From Bin80 sp965261255 (lineage in GTDB: Bacteria > Bacteroidota > Rhodothermia > Rhodothermales > Bin80), in the NCBI GenBank assembly GCA_965261255.1, contig CBDHCQ010000004.1, positions 3,472,001 through 3,536,000 on the forward strand: a stretch of DNA of 64,000 bases. The letters are read 5' to 3'. The notes below the pieces were generated by a model. It had not been told where the DNA came from. It saw only the letters and a program-made list of their open reading frames with translations, and did no database searches. Positions 1-11,582 of this stretch are shown here, piece by piece; position 1 is the stretch's first letter; every line of letters begins with the position of its first letter. A program made the translations under genes and the position numbers.

Positions 1-93
1 TGAGGCCTTGATCCCTACTACAGTGCCGAGGGGGATTGTACCGCGCATATTTACAATTTAGTGCTTATGTTTAGCCGTGTTGGGCACAGATGA

Positions 94-124
94 TTGATCA
101 TCTTGCGGTTTACCCGTGTATAAT
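94..124 (+). promoter_or_regulatory. candidate promoter for the FnIII-like/pyrR pair
   Basis: A perfect TATAAT lies at 119-124, about 40 bases before the ATG at 165. TTGATC at 94-99 could serve as the -35 box with a long 19-base spacer. The -10 box is convincing and the -35 is weak. The first 90 bases of the window hold no recognisable gene. Confidence 0.35.
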
Positions 125-164
125 GGTACGGGAACGAATCCGTATTGAACTAATTTCAGCCTGC

Positions 165-566
165 ATGCGGGCGTTGTTAATTTTATTGACCGGGATTTTG
201 CTGGTAGCCTCAGTGTCCCAGAATGTGCGTCTTCGGTATTTTAATGCGGAGTACAATGGGGCGGCCATGGTCGTCACTTGGGAAGCGGAGGCTGAGCCAG
301 GGGTTCAAACATACGAACTTCACCGAAAAACGGAACAGTCAGAGCAGTTCACGCTGCTTGCTGAACTTCAGGCTCATGGCGTAAATACCCCTTACACAGT
401 GCGGGATGAACAAGTCTACAAGTCGCCGATGGCCATGGTTGACTATCGATTGGAGGTAGTACTGGCTAGTGGATTACGGCAGCGTGTGGCCGAACGGAGG
501 GTCAACTATACGCCTACTGCCATCCCAAGGAGTTGGGGCAGCATCAAGGCTATGTTCCTGGATTAA
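165..566 (+). CDS. small secreted FnIII-like protein of unknown function
   Basis: The protein has about 133 residues from the ATG at 165. I chose this start because it places a clean signal peptide first (Met-Arg, then a run rich in Leu, Ile and Val); the longer reading frame from 90 adds an unlikely charged leader. After the signal come two beta-rich stretches with the spacing of a fibronectin type III domain (VVTWEAE, then YELHRKT and VDYRLEVV), as in carbohydrate- or protein-binding secreted proteins. The C-terminus ends SWGSIKAMFLD, a short hydrophobic tail. It stops 16 bases before pyrR, so the two are probably co-transcribed, but no functional link is evident. Function unknown. Confidence 0.6.
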   Translation: MRALLILLTGILLVASVSQNVRLRYFNAEYNGAAMVVTWEAEAEPGVQTYELHRKTEQSEQFTLLAELQAHGVNTPYTVRDEQVYKSPMAMVDYRLEVVLASGLRQRVAERRVNYTPTAIPRSWGSIKAMFLD

Positions 567-582
567 TGCGCACGGCATCGCC

Positions 583-1056
583 ATGCGAACATTGATCCTT
601 GGAAAGGAGCGAATGGAGCGGACGCTTGCACGGCTGGCGTGCGAGTTGGATGAACATAATCGTGGCACGGGAGATCTGGTTTTGTTCGGGATCGTTCCGC
701 AGGGGATTCTTGTAGCCCGAGCGTTGGCCCGATACATCAGCGAAATTGCGGGACGCAGAGTGGATCCCATTCCGCTAGACGTGGGAGCGGACAGCGGGGA
801 AGCGGTGGAAGTGTCAGGTAAGCAGGTTGTGGTTGTGGACGATGTGCTTCATACCGGACGCACTGCACACCGCGGTGTCAACGCGGTATGCAAAATGGGT
901 GAACCTGCCCGGATTCAGTTGATGGTCCTGATTGACAGAGGTCACCGCGAAATGCCTCTGCAGCCGGATTATGTTGGACGAAGAATACAAACAAAGTACC
1001 GCGAGCGGGTACAGGTAGATGCGGGAGAGGGGCTGTCCGTGTACCTGGAAGAGTAA
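583..1056 (+). CDS. pyrR: PyrR-type bifunctional regulator / uracil phosphoribosyltransferase
   Basis: The protein has 157 residues, close to the usual PyrR length of about 175-180. The N-terminus (RTLILGKERMERTLARLA) fits the PyrR start, followed by LVLFGIVPQGILVARAL. The PRPP-binding loop is clear as VVVVDDVLHTGRTAHRGV, with the two acidic residues and the TGRT of type I phosphoribosyltransferases. Family knowledge: PyrR makes UMP from uracil and PRPP and, in many bacteria, binds pyr mRNA to cause attenuation. No pyrimidine gene lies next to it here, so whether it regulates RNA cannot be judged. The ATG at 583 was chosen because the family homology begins there; the reading frame extends upstream into the preceding gene. 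Confidence 0.85.
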   Translation: MRTLILGKERMERTLARLACELDEHNRGTGDLVLFGIVPQGILVARALARYISEIAGRRVDPIPLDVGADSGEAVEVSGKQVVVVDDVLHTGRTAHRGVNAVCKMGEPARIQLMVLIDRGHREMPLQPDYVGRRIQTKYRERVQVDAGEGLSVYLEE

Positions 1057-1224
1057 CGTTGCGGGAGAGCATCCGGGTCTGGTGCCTCTGACTGATTCAG
1101 TGGCGGCCGGGTTATTGAGGTAAACATTTTAGGTCCGTGATGAATCCGTTCGTGATCGGGTTATAGCAACACAACCGTGCCTGCTCACCATAGAATTGAG
1201 AATTTGTGAATTCTTTCCTGCAGG

Positions 1225-1545
1225 ATGTTGAAACCAACACACAAGTGGACGCCAGACTATGCGGTTCCGCCAGGCTGGTTGCTTGAAGAGTACCTTGAAG
1301 TTCGGGGCTACTCGCAAGCCGAGTTTGCTCGTCATTGCGGATGCTCGCCCAAGCTTATCAGTGAAATCATAGCAGGTGAGGCACCGATAGCACCAGCTAC
1401 TGCATTGCAGTTCGAAAAGGTTCTTGGACTCAGGGCCAATGTTTGGGGGAATATGGAGTCCACATACCGGCTACAGCTGGCTAGAGAAGCCGAGGCCAGG
1501 AAGGCAGGGCCGAAGGGGCAAAGGTCCTTCCGATTCGCCAGATAG
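1225..1545 (+). CDS. orphan HigA-like XRE-family antitoxin/regulator
   Basis: The protein has 106 residues. After WTPDYAVPPGWLLEEYLEVRG comes a helix-turn-helix (YSQAEFARHCGCSPKLISEII) and the typical AIAPATALQFEKVLGLRANVW-like tail, the layout shared by HigA antitoxins and the N-terminal domain of XRE-ImmA/IrrE proteins. HigA proteins bind DNA, repress their own operon and neutralise a HigB mRNA-cleaving toxin. There is no HigB-sized gene in the 168 bases upstream, and the 134 bases downstream before the convergent PASTA gene hold nothing protein-like. It is therefore an orphan antitoxin, a solitary regulator, or the truncated N-terminus of an IrrE-type protein. Confidence 0.7.
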   Translation: MLKPTHKWTPDYAVPPGWLLEEYLEVRGYSQAEFARHCGCSPKLISEIIAGEAPIAPATALQFEKVLGLRANVWGNMESTYRLQLAREAEARKAGPKGQRSFRFAR

Positions 1546-1679
1546 TTAGCGTGGTCGCTGTTCGCTCATATATATAGTCCCCAGCAACAACTCTTCCTGA
1601 CCGGAGCGGTCGGTGGGTAGTTCGCGTCCTGGTCGGTTAGGATGCCGAGACGGGTTCGGCTGCCCTTGACACGCACGTT

Positions 1680-2438
1680 CTATTCTTCGTCAACGTGACT
1701 GGAATCGGCAAAGAGTCGAATAGTGGATCCCTGAGGTACGTAGCTGCCTGGTTCGGGGGATTGTCGGGAAATCACGGGGTTATCACTCTTGTCGTATCCC
1801 AGCGGTGATGGCCATAGATGCAACGGTCGGAGGAGCTGCTCGGCTGCATTATGCTGGCTTCCAGCTACGTTCGGTACTTCAACGGAATAGTTTGGGTTGA
1901 GGCCGAGGCCATACCAGATCCGGACGGTATCCCCTTTCTGCAGGAGCACGCCTGCGGACGGCTCGGTTCGTGTAACCATATCGGGAAAAGGGCTCCGGGT
2001 TGTGTCGGGGAGTTCATCGGGATGAACGACCAGATCTGCACGGCTTAGGTCCGATCGGGCGTCGCGAACAGACGCCAGAATGACATCCGGCACCGCGATC
2101 GGTTCGGGAAATCCGCGATAGATGGTCAGGTGGACGCGTCGGCCGGGTTTGGTTCTCGCACCGGCGCGCGGGTTTTGGCTGCGAATCAGGCCCTGTTGTA
2201 GCTCCGTTCCAGGGTGTGTGGTGCTGTCGCCAATCACGAGGCCTGCATCTGCTAGAGCATCCAAGGCTTCGGGCAAAGGTCTGTTGGAGACATCCGGGAC
2301 TGTGATCTCCGTGCCATGTCGGGTAACCCGAGGCATAATCAGCTTATCGACGGCGAAGTACAGCAGTGCAGCCAGGAAAAGCAGAACCACAAGGCCCCAC
2401 TTTAAATAGATGTTTTTGTGGAGAGGGATGTCCGTCAA
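1680..2438 (-). CDS. membrane-anchored protein with PASTA domains
   Basis: The protein has 252 residues. A short cytoplasmic N-terminus is followed by one membrane segment at about 14-32, then three PASTA-like repeats: TVPDVSNRPLPEALDALADAG, AVPDVILASVRDARSDLSRAD and EVPNVAGSQHNAAEQLL, each followed by a VxxQxPxxG-type stretch (SQNPRAGARTKPG, TRTEPSAGVLLQKG, SRQSPEPGSYVPQG). PASTA domains usually sit outside the membrane on serine/threonine kinases or penicillin-binding proteins and sense peptidoglycan or muropeptides. No kinase or transpeptidase domain is present, so this looks like a free-standing envelope sensor or scaffold. The reading frame begins with TTG; no ATG precedes the membrane segment. 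It is divergent from the rrn operon. Confidence 0.75.
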   Translation of the reverse strand: MTDIPLHKNIYLKWGLVVLLFLAALLYFAVDKLIMPRVTRHGTEITVPDVSNRPLPEALDALADAGLVIGDSTTHPGTELQQGLIRSQNPRAGARTKPGRRVHLTIYRGFPEPIAVPDVILASVRDARSDLSRADLVVHPDELPDTTRSPFPDMVTRTEPSAGVLLQKGDTVRIWYGLGLNPNYSVEVPNVAGSQHNAAEQLLRPLHLWPSPLGYDKSDNPVISRQSPEPGSYVPQGSTIRLFADSSHVDEE

Positions 2439-2667
2439 AGCAGTGAGAAAAAAAAATGTAAAAGAAATTTACGAAATCGGGAGTTTTTTGGGAACAGTAT
2501 ATCGAGTAAAGTATACAACCCGGTCTTTTTGCAGCTGACAGTACGGCTTATCGTCTTTCAGCAGCTCCTGTTTTCCTCCCTTGAGGGCTCTCTTTTACGC
2601 ACTGTGTGAGGACATGATGCGCAACGGAAAAAGTCTTCGCGAAGAGGGTTCGAAAATGGAACAGGGG

Positions 2668-2697
2668 TTGACACGAATGATATAAATGTCGTATGTT
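2668..2697 (+). promoter_or_regulatory. candidate rrn operon promoter
   Basis: A perfect TTGACA at 2668-2673 is followed after 18 bases by TATGTT at 2692-2697, about 180 bases upstream of the mature 16S 5' end. The position and the perfect -35 box fit an rRNA promoter. The rest of 2439-2667 contains no gene and shows no second equally good promoter. Confidence 0.5.
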
Positions 2698-2722
2698 GGC
2701 TGTCCTGCCCTTTGCGGCAGCC

Positions 2723-2733
2723 AGTTCTTTGAC
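2723..2733 (+). promoter_or_regulatory. boxA-like antitermination element in the rrn leader
   Basis: AGTTCTTTGAC lies in the leader between promoter and 16S. The identical 11-mer recurs in the spacer before 23S at 4689-4699. boxA elements (consensus close to TGCTCTTTAACA) recruit NusB/NusE to rRNA transcripts, and their place before 16S and before 23S is standard. Exact repetition at both expected places supports the call. Confidence 0.6.
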
Positions 2734-2873
2734 AGGATGAGAGTATAGCGAGTCCTTTGTCGATTTTTTGACAAGGATGGTTGTTGTTCGGTTTATTAGT
2801 CGACATCAACCGATCCAATTATTAGTCAGGGAGAGCGTGGCATAAGCGCTCACATAAGTTTTTCAAATCTCTA

Positions 2874-4402
<1,529 letters not shown>

Positions 4403-4491
4403 AGAGAGCCTTGAGGCAACGATCTCCTTAAATCGGCGGGGCTTGCTATACTCTTCCCTGGTTTTGCACGTGGAGCAAAACCCGCACTTCA

Positions 4492-4565
<74 letters not shown>

Positions 4566-4595
4566 CTCCGCAGGCTTAGCGGCCCTTAGGTGCCA

Positions 4596-4667
4596 GGGGT
4601 TATAGCTCAGTGGTAGAGCATCGGTTTTGCATACCGAGGGTCGCCGGTTCGAGTCCGGCTAACTCCA
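4596..4667 (+). tRNA. tRNA-Ala (TGC anticodon)
   Basis: A 72-base cloverleaf. The acceptor GGGGTTA pairs with TAACTCC including one G-U pair; the anticodon loop TTTGCAT gives anticodon TGC; the T arm is GCCGGTTCGAGTCCGGC. CCA is not encoded. It is the second spacer tRNA, following tRNA-Ile by 30 bases. Confidence 0.96.
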
Positions 4668-4688
4668 CTCGGAACGTATATCGTTCCA

Positions 4689-4699
4689 AGTTCTTTGAC
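4689..4699 (+). promoter_or_regulatory. boxA-like element before 23S
   Basis: This AGTTCTTTGAC is identical to the leader copy at 2723-2733 and lies between tRNA-Ala and 23S, where a second boxA is normally found. Confidence 0.6.
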
Positions 4700-4830
4700 T
4701 TAATGATATTCGCCAAAAGAACAACGCGCAGAAATGACGGAGGTCCGCGTGGCTTCCGTCCGAGCGTAAACGAGCGCAGAGAACCCCTCCACCGGGGTTC
4801 TCGCGAACCTGACTTGTGTAAAATCTCAGA

Positions 4831-7782
<2,952 letters not shown>

Positions 7783-7884
7783 TCTGATATTTTACAGAGG
7801 TCAGACTCGTCTGCGTGTTGCGCGCGGTTCATTTGGTGAATATCATTTTGTCAGGATTTTTGTCGCGGTTACGCGATGACAAGC

Positions 7885-7999
7885 TTCCTGGTGCTTATAG
7901 CGCGGGGGATACACCTCTTCCATTCCGAACAGAGCCGTTAAGTCCCGCAGCGCCGATGGTACTGCCCTTCGTGGTGGGAGAGTAGGTCGGTGCCAGGAG
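7885..7999 (+). rRNA. rrf: 5S ribosomal RNA
   Basis: TTCCTGGTGC at the 5' side pairs with GTGCCAGGAG at the 3' side. The core CATTCCGAACAGAGCCGTTA and CAGCGCCGATGGTACTGC are the 5S signatures. It lies about 100 bases after 23S and just before the operon terminator. Confidence 0.93.
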
Positions 8000-8009
8000 T
8001 CCCACTGAC

Positions 8010-8054
8010 GGCAGGGTCGTTTCCGACTGGATGCGACCCTGCCTGTTCTTTCTA
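8010..8054 (+). terminator. intrinsic terminator of the rrn operon
   Basis: A perfect 10-bp stem GGCAGGGTCG (8010-8019) / CGACCCTGCC (8034-8043) with a 14-base loop is followed by TGTTCTTTCT. It directly follows 5S. Confidence 0.85.
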
Positions 8055-8063
8055 TTACCAGAC

Positions 8064-8146
8064 TGCTTGGGGTGCTTCCTGGCAGGGAGGCTGAGATCAA
8101 ACCCATTGTACCTGATCCGGGTAATGCCGGCGTAGGAAATTGCATC
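8064..8146 (+). ncRNA. TPP riboswitch (THI element)
   Basis: The conserved elements are present in order: GGGGTGC (8069-8075), GGCTGAGA (8089-8096), ACCC (8101-8104) and ACCTGATCCGGGTAATGCCG (8110-8129), followed by GCGTAGGAAA. This is a full-length thiamin pyrophosphate aptamer, located between the rrn terminator and the TonB receptor. No terminator hairpin follows. Instead TGTTACA (8154-8160) is complementary to TGTAACA (8187-8193), which ends on the A of the ATG, so control of translation initiation is likely. When TPP is bound the downstream receptor should be turned down. Confidence 0.93.
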
Positions 8147-8192
8147 GAAGTGCTGTTACAGCCCTCCAGGCACACCAAAAACCGGTTGTAAC

Positions 8193-10676
8193 ATGTTACT
8201 TTCGTTGCTTATCCTCCTACTTCCCAATCCTCAGTTGGCCGGTACAGTCCAGTCAACCGCCGGCGAGCCGCTTGTCGGGGCAACGCTACAACTTTTTCCG
8301 GACAATTCCTCAGTTGCCAGTTATTCTGGAACAACAAATACGGACGGAAGCTTCGCGCTTGAGGTTGCCCCCGGAACGTATACACTTGAGGTTCGCCTTC
8401 TTGGCTACGAAACACTTCGGCAATCCTTGCCGGTAGGCGACGCAGAACAGCACCTGATCCTCACATTGAATCAGCGGGTGCTCTACGGTGGGGAGGTGGT
8501 CGCCGAAGCTCGGCGAGCGCGTGAGCAGCTGACTCCGCTCACGCACAGCAACATAACGGCGCGCGAGCTTGCGGTATTGCCGTCCATGCAGGATATGCCG
8601 GCCACATTGGCCCGATCAGTTTCTATTACACATTACAGTGAGAACGGGAATGATATGGGGTACACCTATTTGCGATTGCGCGGATTCGGGCAGCGACGCG
8701 TCGCGGTATCTATCAACGGAATCCCACAGAATGATCCCGAAGAGCATAACGTGTTCTGGATCAACTTTTTTGATCTGCAGGGATCAATCCAGGATATCCA
8801 GGTACAGCGGGGTGCAGGAGCTGCCTCTTACGGCTCGACGGGCATCGGTGGTGCCATTAACATTGTAACGGATCCGTACCGTGCCAAACCCGGAGTACGA
8901 CTGGAAGCCGGGTATGGGACCTACGCTACGCAGCGCTACACATTCCAGGCAAATACAGGACTATTAGGTGGACGCTATGCAGCTTATGCTCGGGTCAGCC
9001 GGCTAAAATCAGACGGGTATCGCGACTGGTCGTGGTCCGAGTTCTGGAGGTACTTTGTGGGGATCCGGCGCTATGGCGAACGTCATACGGTTACCCTACA
9101 GTCTTATGGAGGTCCACAGCGGGATGGTCTGGCTTATGGGGGGATCCCCAAAGAAGCAAACACCAGCCCGGTTGATGACGGGTTCGGAGGAACGATTGAC
9201 CGGCGTTACAACTTCAGTGCGTTTACAGAGGATGTTGAGCGGTTCCATCAGCCTCATGTGGAGCTCTTGCATACGTTCACACCCAGTTCAAATCAAACAT
9301 TTGAACAGGCTCTTTTCTGGATAAAGGGCATCGGGGAGTTTGATTTTGGCGGCACCTTCCGAAGTGCCGACTATCTGCGTATTCCGGCAGGCTGGCGGGA
9401 GTTGAGTGATGCCGAGCGCCAGCAACCGCTGTACATCAGCGCACCGGACGCAGCAGTGCTGTTTAGAGCTGCACTGGATCAGTGGCAGGCAGGCTGGATG
9501 CCGCGCTATAACGTAAGGCGAGACAAATCAGAAACAACATTTGGCGGTGAATTGCGTCTGCACCGGTCTTTACGGTGGGGGCGCGTGGAAGAAGCCAGTG
9601 GATTGCCTGCACGCGTCGTAGGGGCTGCCAACGATTACAGGGTTTACAGCGTGCACGGGGAGAAGGTGGTCGGTTCGCTATATGCCAGTCACATAATGCG
9701 ACCCATCAGTCGGCTGGCCATCCAGGCTGATTTGCAACTTACCTGGCGGCAGTACCGGATTTTTCAGGAAGAATTTTTCGGGAATGCCTTCCGTGTTCCA
9801 TATCTGTTCGCGAATCCACGCCTGGGGATAACCCTGAACCCTGAGCAGCCGCTGAGTGCATATATGAGCATATCGCTGGCTAATCGCGAGCCCAGGATGA
9901 AGTCACTCTATGATGGCGAAGAAGCGGGGGGCGGATTCATGCCCCAGTTTGATAGGCTTGCTGATGGGAGTTTCGACTACGACAATCCGATCGTGAAGCC
10001 CGAGCGCCTAACCGACGTTGAGATCGGCGGACAGGTAGAGCAACACAATATTCGGCTTCGCGCCGCGGCCTACTGGATGGTGTTCAGGGATGAGATCGTT
10101 CCAAGTGGAGGTCTAGATCAGTTTGGGGTTCCGCGTACAGGTAATGCGGATCGTACGCAGCATGTCGGCATTGAGCTGGAGGCGGCGGCCCGTATCCTCC
10201 CGGGCCTGAATGCGTTCGCAAATGCGACATTCAGCCGTAACCGAATTGTGGAATTTGTAGAATACGCAACGCTGCCCGATTTTTCAGTTGCTCCCATTGA
10301 CAGATCCGGTAATCCAATTGCCGGCTTTCCTGCACGCAGTGGAAGCATGGGGGTCGCGTATGAGCGATCAGGTCTCACGCTCCGGGCAGATATGCGCCTG
10401 GCAGGAGTACAGTACGTGGACAACGGTGGTGGGCGCACCGCTGACGGTGTGGAGCAGGACAACCTGAAGGTAGATCCCTATGCATTGGTTTCTGCTACAA
10501 TACAGTGGGCGTTCCGCGAGCAATCACCGCTGGACGGGCTTACGCTTTCGCTGGATGTTAATAATGTCCTGGATTCCGAGGTTCTCCTGTACGGGAACGC
10601 GGGTTTTGGGACGCCCCAGTTTTTTCCTGCGGCAACCCGTCATATCTTTTTGAGAGCCCAATACAGGTTGTGGTGA
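8193..10676 (+). CDS. TonB-dependent outer-membrane receptor, probably for thiamin or a precursor
   Basis: The protein has 827 residues: a signal peptide at 1-16, a carboxypeptidase-regulatory-like beta-sandwich domain (AGTVQSTAGEPLVGATLQL to LRQSLPVGD, about 16-85), a plug domain (LPSMQDMPATLARSVSI, YLRLRGFGQRRVAVSINGIP, VQRGAGAASYGSTGIGGAIN) and a 22-strand-type barrel ending in aromatic YRLW. Such receptors import scarce nutrients across the outer membrane using TonB energy. The TPP riboswitch directly upstream points to thiamin, its phosphates or a pyrimidine/thiazole precursor. No inner-membrane thiamin transporter or salvage enzyme follows; the next gene is unrelated. A decayed copy of its last 210 bases lies at 15782-15991. 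Confidence 0.88.
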   Translation: MLLSLLILLLPNPQLAGTVQSTAGEPLVGATLQLFPDNSSVASYSGTTNTDGSFALEVAPGTYTLEVRLLGYETLRQSLPVGDAEQHLILTLNQRVLYGGEVVAEARRAREQLTPLTHSNITARELAVLPSMQDMPATLARSVSITHYSENGNDMGYTYLRLRGFGQRRVAVSINGIPQNDPEEHNVFWINFFDLQGSIQDIQVQRGAGAASYGSTGIGGAINIVTDPYRAKPGVRLEAGYGTYATQRYTFQANTGLLGGRYAAYARVSRLKSDGYRDWSWSEFWRYFVGIRRYGERHTVTLQSYGGPQRDGLAYGGIPKEANTSPVDDGFGGTIDRRYNFSAFTEDVERFHQPHVELLHTFTPSSNQTFEQALFWIKGIGEFDFGGTFRSADYLRIPAGWRELSDAERQQPLYISAPDAAVLFRAALDQWQAGWMPRYNVRRDKSETTFGGELRLHRSLRWGRVEEASGLPARVVGAANDYRVYSVHGEKVVGSLYASHIMRPISRLAIQADLQLTWRQYRIFQEEFFGNAFRVPYLFANPRLGITLNPEQPLSAYMSISLANREPRMKSLYDGEEAGGGFMPQFDRLADGSFDYDNPIVKPERLTDVEIGGQVEQHNIRLRAAAYWMVFRDEIVPSGGLDQFGVPRTGNADRTQHVGIELEAAARILPGLNAFANATFSRNRIVEFVEYATLPDFSVAPIDRSGNPIAGFPARSGSMGVAYERSGLTLRADMRLAGVQYVDNGGGRTADGVEQDNLKVDPYALVSATIQWAFREQSPLDGLTLSLDVNNVLDSEVLLYGNAGFGTPQFFPAATRHIFLRAQYRLW

Positions 10677-11582
10677 GAACAGTCCTGGTATCAGGAGAGA
10701 GAGTTTGCGCAAACGGGAAGAAGCGTGTCTTGTGATTAAGTGTCGATACGTTGATCCTGTGGATCCATTCAATGTGGCAGGATGCCGGGCATCATTCCTT
10801 TCCCGATTCCCCCACTGCCGACGCCCAAGCGGGAGGGGAACAAGATATAGGAGACGGTTATTGTAGGTATTCGGCTGAAGAATGGCGGAAAACCTCGACC
10901 GTAACTTGCCCACCGCTTGCCTAGCCGGTTTAGACTTCCCCACTGCTCCAACAAGCGGGCACGATAGACGCTGGGCGGGGTCATTGGTCATTTGAAGATT
11001 CACGACCCGGCAAAAAAATGGGGGTAAATCTCTAAGTCATGATTAACAAGAGTTTGTGCCTTCCGGCTCGCTTGTGGTTTCTGTCGTGTGAGCGCAGGTA
11101 GATCTCCGAGAGAGGCTATTGAGAAGAAGCGTCGAAATTTTGGGGAAGAATACTTCAAGGTCAATTCCGATAATTTGTGCGACAGTCTCGGAGAATGTTC
11201 GTCCTCCGGCCGATTCCCCGGCATGCCAACCCTTCATTTTGTTGCTTTGGACCGACCACGCTATGCAGTCATGTGTTCAGTAGCGCAACACGGCACAGGT
11301 ACACTGAACTTGCCTTGTGAGTACTGCATAGTCTGTATTCCATCACAGCGCTGTAGGCATATCTTCAACTAGTCCACCAAAAATGTAGTAATGGGTCAAA
11401 TATCGTTCTCACCTTCAATGTTCTTTTTCTGTTATATATCGGGTAATATTGGCTATATTATTATTAACTCATGCTAGGTTGTATTTATCGGCCAGAGCAT
11501 TGAAAAATCACAATCACATTGTCGGATGGCGAACGGCGCGAGACCCGGAAGTTTCCTTCAAACCAAAACGAGATGCATTTGA
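10677..11582 (+). other. gene-poor stretch between the TonB receptor and the kinase fusion
   Basis: No gene can be supported in these 906 bases. The frame at 11088-11372 has one protein-like run (SPREAIEKKRRNFGEEYFKV) but an unconvincing remainder, so it may be a decayed coding fragment. The frame on the minus strand at 10769-10984 was not recognised. The stretch forms the left side of the accessory block that ends in the decayed receptor copy. Confidence 0.4.

Noticed and set aside
469..582. Longer start of the PyrR gene
   Set aside because: The extension overlaps the preceding gene and family homology begins at the ATG at 583.
2731..2749. TTGACA-like sequence at 2729 with TATAGC at 2744 as a promoter
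   Set aside because: The spacing is only 9 bases, and the first sequence is part of the boxA-like element.
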